Source: Massilia sp. 9096 (GTDB lineage: Bacteria; Pseudomonadota; Gammaproteobacteria; Burkholderiales; Burkholderiaceae_D). Taken from it: a stretch of DNA of 64,000 bases. Location of the stretch: the NCBI RefSeq assembly GCF_000745265.1, contig NZ_JQNN01000002.1:91829-155828 (forward strand), given 5' to 3'. Made by a program: the position numbers and the translations under genes. Shown one piece after another: positions 36,213-43,035 of the stretch; positions within the stretch are counted from its first letter, which is position 1; each line of letters opens with the position of its first letter. Under the pieces are notes generated by a model that saw only the letters and a program-made list of their open reading frames with translations, made no database searches and was not told the origin of the DNA.

Positions 36213-37127
36213 ATGAAAAAAGCTATTTTTATTTCATATGCTTGGACATCCGGCACACACCGCGAATGGGTCAGGCTGTTAGCGATTCAGTTGCGATTGT
36301 TAGGTTATACGGTACAGATAGATAGCACTGTAGAGTACGGGGCTAGCTTAAGTAATTTCATGCGAGAGGTTACAGAAGCCGATCGGGTGCTGATGATCGT
36401 TGACGAAAATTATGTTGAGCGTGCTGACCGGCTTCCCGAGTCAGGGGTAGGTATTGAGAATCGATGGATTAGAAGCGTATTTAAAGAAAAGTCAGCCTCT
36501 TGGCTTTCAGTTCTCTTCGTAAACAATCCTAGCTACCTTTTGCCAGCCTGGTTAATTGACCAGCAACCCAAAGGCTTCAACTTCAATTCAAATGCGGATT
36601 TGAACAAATTCCCAGGGATTGAACAGATGGACGATCTCTGGCGATGGATAGAGGGACTGCCAGCTGACAAGGCGCACGCGCTTTCGGCAGCACGGCTTCT
36701 GGAACGTACGGCGCGGATTGAGAAAATCGACGCCATGCGCGATCCAGCAAACTACGCAAGCCCGGCGTTAGAAGGTCGGGTCACTTTTCAATACAAGGAC
36801 TACGCGCATTACACATTGGGTCATGGAGAGTATGAGTTCAAAGTGAACTTCAGCGATCGCGGTTTTGGTTCGGTCTACGTGTACATCGATAGTGGCCTTA
36901 AAGCTATTGGGCTCGTTACCGCTTCCGATTTTGACCGGCAGACAGTTGAGACTTTCCTGCGGCCAGGGCGAACTGCAGAGCCAAACGTGGGGCAAAGTAT
37001 CGTAATGATGAACGCGCTAGGGGCGTTGTGCATCATGAAGATCGAAGGGGGGCAGGCAGAGATTAATACGGATGTACACGTTCCTGCAGCGGTAACTTTC
37101 AGCTATCAAATCCTCGTCGGAAGATAG
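36213..37127 (+). CDS. TIR/SEFIR-domain protein with C-terminal beta domain
   Basis: 304 residues, good ribosome site (AGAAGGA). The N-terminal ~150 residues match a TIR/SEFIR domain: IFISYAWTSGTHREWVRLLA, QLRLLGYTVQID, and FMREVTEADRVLMIVDENYV. SGVGIENRW supplies a candidate catalytic glutamate for NAD cleavage. The remaining ~110 residues form a separate beta-rich domain (FQYKDYAHYTLGHGEYEFKV) of no known family. TIR proteins often act in antiviral NAD depletion or nucleotide signalling. Here no sensor gene (Argonaute, ThsA or CBASS) is adjacent, so a solo role is likely. Confidence 0.75.
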   Translation: MKKAIFISYAWTSGTHREWVRLLAIQLRLLGYTVQIDSTVEYGASLSNFMREVTEADRVLMIVDENYVERADRLPESGVGIENRWIRSVFKEKSASWLSVLFVNNPSYLLPAWLIDQQPKGFNFNSNADLNKFPGIEQMDDLWRWIEGLPADKAHALSAARLLERTARIEKIDAMRDPANYASPALEGRVTFQYKDYAHYTLGHGEYEFKVNFSDRGFGSVYVYIDSGLKAIGLVTASDFDRQTVETFLRPGRTAEPNVGQSIVMMNALGALCIMKIEGGQAEINTDVHVPAAVTFSYQILVGR

Positions 37128-37193
37128 AAGATCGTTTCTTCGATGACTTGCTTATAATTTGTAGGCGCAACCAGCTGACAAGTGGCGGTACGA

Positions 37194-37252
37194 GGTCCGC
37201 AAAAGTTCGGTTGCGGTCATTCAGAAGAGACCGCAACCGGCCAGAAGCAGAC
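37194..37252 (+). repeat. Copy 18 of the intergenic repeat, centre deleted
   Basis: Arms GGTCCGCAAAAGTTCGGTTG and CGCAACCGGCCAGAAGCAGAC-like right end remain, as in copy 11. Both internal deletions leave a compact palindrome. Confidence 0.6.
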
Positions 37253-37299
37253 GTTGGCTGGTACTTGGTTCTGATTCACGAGTAAACTTGAAATCGACG

Positions 37300-37746
37300 A
37301 TGGCCCGCATACCAAAAGACCATGTGATAGCAACAGTGCTGGTTGTTGCGCTTTGCTTATTAACGGCAACCGGTTTCTATCTTTATCGACGTGGTGTCGA
37401 CAGTGAGGGTGAGGCCAACTCAAGCTGTGAACAGTGGCCGCTGCCTTCAGTGGTAAGCCAATCTGGCTGGGCAATATCTGGACATATCACTGGCTGTTCT
37501 CCGCCTGCAGCAAGCGTAGTCAACTATGTCTACATCCATCCGCAAGACCAGAAGGAAAGTATCGAATTTATGGTCTTTCGTTATGAAGATGGTTATAAAG
37601 GCGACGAAATAACCTACAAGTGGATCGACGCGAGAACTGTTTTAATTTCGTTACGCCGGGCAGGACAAATCACCCGAATGCATAAGTCTGTCGGACCGAT
37701 CCAAATTCGTTACGACATCGGTGAGGACTACTCGGGTTCGAAGTAA
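37300..37746 (+). CDS. Membrane-anchored hypothetical protein, 148 aa
   Basis: Start at ATG 37300 (MARIPKDHVI); a TTG at 37288 is in frame. One N-terminal transmembrane helix (VIATVLVVALCLLTATGFYL), then a periplasmic part with two cysteines (SSCEQW, ITGCSPP) and a beta-rich end (IQIRYDIGEDYSG). The family is not recognised. It is flanked by repeat copies. Confidence 0.65.
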   Translation: MARIPKDHVIATVLVVALCLLTATGFYLYRRGVDSEGEANSSCEQWPLPSVVSQSGWAISGHITGCSPPAASVVNYVYIHPQDQKESIEFMVFRYEDGYKGDEITYKWIDARTVLISLRRAGQITRMHKSVGPIQIRYDIGEDYSGSK

Positions 37747-37828
37747 CGTTGCTCGCATCAGGACATAAGCATTTTAAGAATTGGCGATTCCGGGTCCATG
37801 GCAGCCGAGATAACTCAGGCATCAGAAG

Positions 37829-37931
37829 GGCCGCTTTGGGTCGAGAGCTGCCTGTCGTGACAGTCTGAGAGTTTGTCAGCTCGGCAACCTGCTATGCTGG
37901 CCTGAACGGCCGGGTTCGGCCAAGAGCGGAC
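37829..37931 (+). repeat. 103-bp intergenic palindromic repeat, copy 19
   Basis: Full length; left arm GGCCGCTTTGGGTCGAGAGC, core GGCAACCTGCTATGCTGGCC, right end CAAGAGCGGAC. Confidence 0.85.
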
Positions 37932-37951
37932 CATCGCAAGAAGGGCAAGGT

Positions 37952-38383
37952 ATGCGATCGCTGAGCATTTTGTTCGATGAGAAGTACGAGGACGCTACAT
38001 TTCATGACTCAGAACTTCTGTCATGTGTCGTCGACTTTGCGTGCGCAACTGCAACCTTGGAGTTCAATATCCAGTGTCGTGCGACCGCGCCAGACCAGCA
38101 GTTTTCGCTCAGATGCGGGACCCTTGAGTTTTCTGGGCTGTGTTTTTGCTCAGTCGAGCCAACCGTCTTCCAAAAACGGCCGGGAGGCGGCTCGTCATTG
38201 TGGATCACGGCGGAGGGCCCATTGCCAGATGACCGCTTGCAGGTAAGCGAGGCTGTATCTGGGAATTTGCCGCCGGAGGCCTTCACGCATTACCTGTATT
38301 CGAGTTCAACGAACAGCTTTATTGTCATCGCTGCTACAGGCGTGCAGTTCCGTTGGCGGCACACTGAGACTGAAATTCGTTGA
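37952..38383 (+). CDS. Hypothetical protein, possibly immunity-like, 143 aa
   Basis: MRSLSILFDEKYEDATFHDS is followed by ELLSCVVDFACATATLEFN. The pattern F-HD-x-L, then a strand with V-D, is common in small beta-sandwich immunity-type proteins. The C-terminal half ends in FIVIAATGVQFRWRH. No exact family is recognised. The next repeat copy starts 7 bp after the stop. Confidence 0.6.
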   Translation: MRSLSILFDEKYEDATFHDSELLSCVVDFACATATLEFNIQCRATAPDQQFSLRCGTLEFSGLCFCSVEPTVFQKRPGGGSSLWITAEGPLPDDRLQVSEAVSGNLPPEAFTHYLYSSSTNSFIVIAATGVQFRWRHTETEIR

Positions 38384-38390
38384 ATTGCGA

Positions 38391-38480
38391 GGTCTGCTTC
38401 GGGTCGGTTGCAGTCAGTCGTGAGAGTGAGGTAGCTTTTCACGTGTCAACTTGCCATGCTAGGCCGAGTTTAGACTCGCG
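38391..38480 (+). repeat. Copy 20 of the intergenic repeat, right arm lost
   Basis: Left arm GTCTGCTTCGGGTCGGTTGC is perfect; core TCAACTTGCCATGCTAGGCC is diverged, then similarity ends. Confidence 0.65.
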
Positions 38481-38546
38481 TGTTGGACAACGAGCACAGC
38501 GCCAGCGTGTAGTATGTCTGCTATTCCTTTTCTCCCTGCCCGCTGT

Positions 38547-39710
38547 TCAAAATGCCGCTGTCGCTCGGCGGCGCAACCACTCAGCGAATGCCTCGTCTTC
38601 TACGCGGTACTCACCAATAGACAGGCGAGTAACCATGTTCTCGGTCTGGAGTCGGCGCAGCGCGTGCGATGCGGTGTTCTTTGTCGCCGCAATACCGAGA
38701 ATCGACGAAAGTCGTTTGAGACCGGCTGCGCCGTGCAAGTCGGCCTCGCCGCGGGCAATGAGAGTGACAACCGCTTGGTCGGCTGGGCTCATTGCGCTCC
38801 ACTGCTTCAAGAAATGCTCGTCGGAAAACACGGACGACCTTGTGTGTTCGAGCGCAGCGTCCGCGCCTTCGGTTTGGTACAGCATGTAGCGCTCAACGAA
38901 ACGTTTGAAAAACTCCGGGGTGTGATGAAGTTCGGTGAAGGCGTGCTTACCCTGCTCACGCGTTAGCTGATGCCTGGCAAGAGTATTCATGAGCGCGATC
39001 GTGAAGTCGACGAACTCGTCGCCTAGGAGAGGAAATGGCTCGAGGGGCGCCCAATTGTAAAACGGCTCGGACGCGCGAGCGAACATGGCGCGTAGCGTCG
39101 TTTCCGAGCTGCCAGCGAATATCACTTTGATGTGTGCCTTACGCACGTCGAGCGCGGCACGCAGTGCGTGGGCGAAGTTGCTGTGGTTGGCACCGGCTAG
39201 CACCTGAGCCTCATCGATGACCAGCAAAAGCGACTTCTTCTGGCCATCCAGCTGCTTGAGCACTTCGCCCAGCTGCGACGCTTTGTTTTCGGCAGAACCG
39301 AGCTCGGCTTCAATGGAACCTTCGACCCCGCCAGGAATCTTCGCGCCGGCCTTGAGCTTACGCACTGGGCGGCGCAAGCCAGCGAAAAGCGCTTTCACCC
39401 CGTGCGGCTCAAGTGCGTCAGCCAAGGCGGAAACCAGCGCGGCATCTGGCGCCGCCCGGTTATCCCAAAGGTTCGTATAGGCTACAAGATATCCTCGCTC
39501 ACGCGCCGCTGGAAGAAGATCCTGCTGTAGAAACTCTGTCTTGCCCATACGACGCCTGGCAAACAGGCCGCGCGCTGATGAGAGCTTAAGGTCGAATGCG
39601 TCCAGATAGGCCGCAGCCAATACCGGCCTCGGGAAATGCCATGGATCCGGCTTGGCGGCATCGTTCTGTATCATCGGATGTGAGAAGTATCGGAATATGT
39701 GATACTGCAT
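38547..39710 (-). CDS. AAA+ ATPase with C-terminal winged helix
   Basis: 387 residues. Walker A at 51-58 (ARRRMGKT, with A in place of the first G), Walker B LLLVIDEAQVL near residue 173, and sensor-like FAGSSETTLR. The C-terminal ~80 residues form a winged helix (LSSILGIAATKNTASHALRR). The design resembles STAND/ORC-Cdc6-like ATPases such as the ATPase-of-transposition type or MNS-clade proteins. No partner gene is adjacent, as both neighbours are unrelated. Role unknown; candidates are DNA loading or a defence sensor. Confidence 0.75.
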   Translation of the reverse strand: MQYHIFRYFSHPMIQNDAAKPDPWHFPRPVLAAAYLDAFDLKLSSARGLFARRRMGKTEFLQQDLLPAARERGYLVAYTNLWDNRAAPDAALVSALADALEPHGVKALFAGLRRPVRKLKAGAKIPGGVEGSIEAELGSAENKASQLGEVLKQLDGQKKSLLLVIDEAQVLAGANHSNFAHALRAALDVRKAHIKVIFAGSSETTLRAMFARASEPFYNWAPLEPFPLLGDEFVDFTIALMNTLARHQLTREQGKHAFTELHHTPEFFKRFVERYMLYQTEGADAALEHTRSSVFSDEHFLKQWSAMSPADQAVVTLIARGEADLHGAAGLKRLSSILGIAATKNTASHALRRLQTENMVTRLSIGEYRVEDEAFAEWLRRRATAAF

Positions 39711-39799
39711 GATACCATGTTATGTGCTCTCTTCTTCTGCTATGTCGAACCAGATGCGCGACGAGCACAATCACTTAACCGAACCCTCTCGTTGCTCTA

Positions 39800-39859
39800 C
39801 AGGTAACAAGCCAGTACACTGAGCTGAGTTAAACGGCCGAGTTTGGCCAGAAGCAGACA
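39800..39859 (+). repeat. Partial copy (21) of the intergenic repeat
   Basis: Only the right half is left (AAACGGCCGAGTTTGGCCAG ending AAGCAGAC), 19 bp before the DUF4279 gene. Confidence 0.6.
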
Positions 39860-39878
39860 GCGACTGAACAGGAGGAAC

Positions 39879-40121
39879 ATGGCAAGTATCGGTGAAGTGT
39901 ATTTCGTTATGGATGGCGATGACTTCGACCCTGCAGACGTAAGCATCTATGTCGGCTGCGCTGCAACTGACCTGCGCCGTAAGGGACAGCGTCGGACTGA
40001 TGTTCCCGTTCCTCGATACTTTTCGTGGGCGGTTTCAAAAGGTAGGATCGAAGATGTCTTAAAGGTGTCGAAGCTAATCGCGCAGCGTCCGCATGCTTTC
40101 GATGATTTCGGCCGGCCGTAG
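39879..40121 (+). CDS. DUF4279-like protein, short form
   Basis: 80 residues from ATG 39879. VYFVMDGDDFDPADVSIYVG, then RRKGQRR and VPRYFSWAVSKG, match the N-terminal half of DUF4279 proteins. These usually run to about 130-140 residues, so this one is probably truncated at the C-terminus. The breakpoint lies close to the dgoD fragment. DUF4279 proteins have no firm function and some are immunity-like. Confidence 0.6.
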   Translation: MASIGEVYFVMDGDDFDPADVSIYVGCAATDLRRKGQRRTDVPVPRYFSWAVSKGRIEDVLKVSKLIAQRPHAFDDFGRP

Positions 40122-40170
40122 GCCGACAACCCAGCTTTAGGCCTTTATGCGGTGCGCACTTGGCCACTCA

Positions 40171-40477
40171 CAATTCATGCACCGGCACGCCCAGCACCTT
40201 GCCCTTGATGTCCCACAGCGCCTAATCAATGCCGGCGATGGCGCTCATCAGGATGGCGCATCCGCGGTAGAAGCCACCGCAGTACATCATCATTCACAGG
40301 TCGTCGATGCGCGCTGGGCCCGGGCCGACCAGCATGTCGGCGAATTCTTGGACAGCCGCCTCCACCGTGCGTGCATCGCTTTCGATAACGAGTTCGTCCC
40401 AGCCGAGCATGCCTTCGTCGGTCTCGACTTCAAGAACATCTAGCACGGACACGCGGTAGGTCGTGAATTTAGTGATC
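40171..40477 (-). pseudogene. dgoD: D-galactonate dehydratase fragment
   Basis: Reading from about 40477 on the minus strand gives ITKFTTYRVSVLDVLEVETD, EGMLGWDELVIES, RTVEAAVQEFADMLVG, and GGFYRGCAILMSAIAGID. This is the N-terminal capping part of a DgoD-type enolase-superfamily enzyme. Two nonsense codons occur at normally coding positions (after PARIDDL, and in GID-x-ALWDIKGK), and the barrel domain is absent. The fragment is clearly dead. Its plus-strand shadow frame is not a gene. Confidence 0.75.
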
Positions 40478-40578
40478 TTTATTGAGGAATTCTAGCTCTG
40501 GCTGAGGATCGGGGGCTCACACACCGGTTGGCACTCAGTTCAATGAAGCCACATCGCTTCAGACTGAATGACTCAGGG

Positions 40579-41229
40579 CTATAGGGAATGAAAACCCTCG
40601 TCCGGCGGCGCGATCAGGCGGGCCGGATTGCCGATAGCGCGATAGCGATCGTCGACGTTGCGAAAACAGACCGAGCCGGAGGCGAGCTCAACATCCGCCC
40701 CGATCGACACGCTGCGAGCGACGACCGCATTCGCACCCAGGACACTGCGTTCGCCAACCCGGGCGTGGCCGCTGATTTTCGCTCCCTGGCCGCAGAACAC
40801 GTCGGCGCCGACTAGGCTGTCATGGGCGATCGACGCCGTATGCATGACCAGCGTATCGCTGCCGATCCGCGTGCGCGGACCAACGCAAACGAAGTGCCCG
40901 ATCATCGCGCCGGGCGCCAGTTGCGCGGACGGTGACACCTGGGCGTGCGGCGAGACGAGCGGCGCAGCTCGTTGCAAACCCAGCGCCAGCAGATGGTTGC
41001 GCAGGCGTGCGCGTGCGGCATGCCCGGAAAACGCGAGCACGAAATGGGTAGCGACCTGCGCAAGGCGCTCGATGTCGGTCAGCACGGGCAGATCGACCCT
41101 GACCTGGGCGGCGTAGGCAGGATCGGTAAAGCAACCGACGAAGCGCTCGTTGCCGAAAATTTCGACCACCTCTTCGGCGACCGCGCCGGTACCGATCAGC
41201 ACGATCTTTTGCGCCGATGGCCGCGTCAC
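40579..41229 (-). CDS. PglD-like sugar O/N-acetyltransferase (left-handed beta helix)
   Basis: 216 residues. An N-terminal Rossmann-like domain (IVLIGTGAVAEEVVEIFGNE) is followed by hexapeptide repeats of a left-handed beta helix (about 90-205: HAQVSPSAQLAPGAMIGHFV, then GARV/ARVGERSVLGANAVVA). H135 in MHTASIAHDSLV is the likely catalytic base. This is the PglD/NeuD architecture, which transfers an acetyl or acyl group to a nucleotide sugar. The start overlaps the stop of the glycosyltransferase (ATGA), so it belongs to the adhesin operon. It may modify the donor sugar used by that enzyme. Confidence 0.8.
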   Translation of the reverse strand: MTRPSAQKIVLIGTGAVAEEVVEIFGNERFVGCFTDPAYAAQVRVDLPVLTDIERLAQVATHFVLAFSGHAARARLRNHLLALGLQRAAPLVSPHAQVSPSAQLAPGAMIGHFVCVGPRTRIGSDTLVMHTASIAHDSLVGADVFCGQGAKISGHARVGERSVLGANAVVARSVSIGADVELASGSVCFRNVDDRYRAIGNPARLIAPPDEGFHSL

Positions 41230-42992
41230 GGCCGCTCCCCAGCCGCACCGGCGCGCGCGTGCCAGTAGGCATGCAGCACCGCGCCCGGCGACGTATCGAC
41301 GCCGATGGCCGTGATGGCACGCGTCTCAACCGGCGCATGCCCTGCCGGTCGGCGGCGCGCGGCGTCCGGATCGCGCAGGATGCCGATCGCGGTCCTGGCA
41401 TAGGCGTGCAAGTCGTCGACGCACCACTGCCCAACGCCGTAATGCGCAAGCAGCATCGGATCGATCCGCCCCGACAAGCTGTCGCCGCGCAGGCACACTA
41501 CTGGGATCCCCAGCTCGAGGCCATCGATGGTGGTGTTGGCGCCGCCAAACGGAAAGCTTTGCAGGATCACGTCGGCTTGAGCCAGCCGTTCGATATAAGC
41601 GGCATGGCCGCTGCTGGGCACGACTTCGACGTCGCCGAGCAAGGCCGTCAGGCGTGCCTGCAGGCCCTGATGTTCGACCCCATGGACGTTGGGGAACATC
41701 AGCAGGCGCGTCGACACGCCGCAGCTCGCGCGGATCGCTTGCACCAAGTCCAGGAAATCCGCATTCAGCTTGGCCGCCATGGCGTTGATGCAGATGGTGC
41801 GCATGTTGGTGCGCACTTCGGCATGCGCCGGGGCGCGCGGCGCCACGGCCGCGCCGGCCGGCAGGAAGCGGTGCTGGTGATAGTAGATCGGATCGGGAAA
41901 CTCGCCCGGCGCGGGCTTGGGCAAGCCATCGAACAGCAGCGTGGCGTCGATCTCACGGCTGCCGCTCGGCGACGGATGCCCGCTGGAGGCAACTTGCAGC
42001 GGCGCCAGCCGCAACAGCGACAACGCGAACGTCAGCATCGACATGCCGATACTGGGATAGAAAATCAGGTCGGGCTGGAGCGCCTGAATGTCCCGGCACC
42101 AGCCGGCGACCGGCGCCGCGTCCGGCGCGAAGTAATACTGGCGGTCCGACAGCGCGGCATGGGCGGCGCATTTCGTGTCCTCGTCGGTGTAGAGCACCAC
42201 TTCGAAATGACTGCGCAATTGCCCGATCAAGTCGGCGAAGAAGCGGTACAGAGCATGGTTCGGCACCAGCTTTTCGGCAATGACGAGCAGGCGTGGACGC
42301 GTGCGCGCAGGATGCGGCGCAGCGCTTGCCATGGCGGGCGGCTTGAGTAGCGCGAGCAGCCGCGAGGCCTGTTGCGCCAGCTGCGCCTTGGCCTGATAGC
42401 GCAGCGCCGACGGCTGGTAACCCAGCATGAAACAGGCGCGATGCAGCAGGTTGAGCGCGACCGGCGGCAAGGATACCGGCGGCAGCGCCGGTACGTCGCT
42501 GATCAGGCGCCGCATGGCATCGGCGTGTGAGTGGTCGAGCGCGCTGTCGTCGACCGCCGCCGCGGCAAACAGCAACGCCAGGCGCGGTTCGCGCGCGGCC
42601 CACTGGCCCAGCGTGAAGCCGCGATAGAAAGTGGCGTCGCCAAGCAAGGCCAGCTTGCGGCGCTGCTCGCCCGAGAGCGAGAACAAATCGAATGCCTCGT
42701 CCATGCCCAGGGCGTAGCCGAGCAGGTTCGACGGCAGCACGCCGCAGGCCGTCGCCAGTCGCCGCAACGGCAGGCGCGCCTGCATCAGGCGCGCTTCGCC
42801 GTCGCCTTCGCCGGCGTCGGCCTGGGCGATCCAGCGCGCCAGCACACCCAGCACCCGCTGTCGCTGCACTGTGTCCAGCGGGTCGCTCTCCCACTGGCCC
42901 TTGACAAGGCGTTCGAACACGGCGTTCTGGAACGATACCGGATCCGCCAGCATTGCCGGCGTATCTAGGTGGAGCAGATCGGAATCAATCAA
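41226..42992 (-). CDS. HMW1C-like glycosyltransferase (GT41 family)
   Basis: 588 residues. The N-terminal ~230 residues are helical (ARWIAQADAGEGDGEARLMQ), as in the AAD of HMW1C-type enzymes. The C-terminal part has two Rossmann-like halves: RLLVIAEKLVPNHALYRFF and, for sugar-nucleotide binding, VILQSFPFGGANTTIDGLEL then IPVVCLRGDSLSGRID. The FPFG-NT-DG pattern is the HMW1C hallmark. These cytoplasmic enzymes add glucose or galactose to Asn in NX(S/T) sites of adhesins. It lies 43 nt after the TpsA gene, the expected substrate. Confidence 0.85.
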   Translation of the reverse strand: MIDSDLLHLDTPAMLADPVSFQNAVFERLVKGQWESDPLDTVQRQRVLGVLARWIAQADAGEGDGEARLMQARLPLRRLATACGVLPSNLLGYALGMDEAFDLFSLSGEQRRKLALLGDATFYRGFTLGQWAAREPRLALLFAAAAVDDSALDHSHADAMRRLISDVPALPPVSLPPVALNLLHRACFMLGYQPSALRYQAKAQLAQQASRLLALLKPPAMASAAPHPARTRPRLLVIAEKLVPNHALYRFFADLIGQLRSHFEVVLYTDEDTKCAAHAALSDRQYYFAPDAAPVAGWCRDIQALQPDLIFYPSIGMSMLTFALSLLRLAPLQVASSGHPSPSGSREIDATLLFDGLPKPAPGEFPDPIYYHQHRFLPAGAAVAPRAPAHAEVRTNMRTICINAMAAKLNADFLDLVQAIRASCGVSTRLLMFPNVHGVEHQGLQARLTALLGDVEVVPSSGHAAYIERLAQADVILQSFPFGGANTTIDGLELGIPVVCLRGDSLSGRIDPMLLAHYGVGQWCVDDLHAYARTAIGILRDPDAARRRPAGHAPVETRAITAIGVDTSPGAVLHAYWHARAGAAGERP

Positions 42993-43035
42993 AACCGGAT
43001 CCTTTTATTTCTCTGGCTTGTGGGCCGACGCGCTC

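Noticed and set aside
8255..39859. Reading the 103-bp repeats as classical integron attC sites
   Set aside because: The ends lack a conserved GTTRRRY/RYYYAAC pair. The GTT and AAC in the arms are in the wrong order for attC. No intI gene is present.
40147..40443. 98-codon plus-strand frame
   Set aside because: It is the reverse of the dgoD fragment, which gives the meaningful protein similarity.
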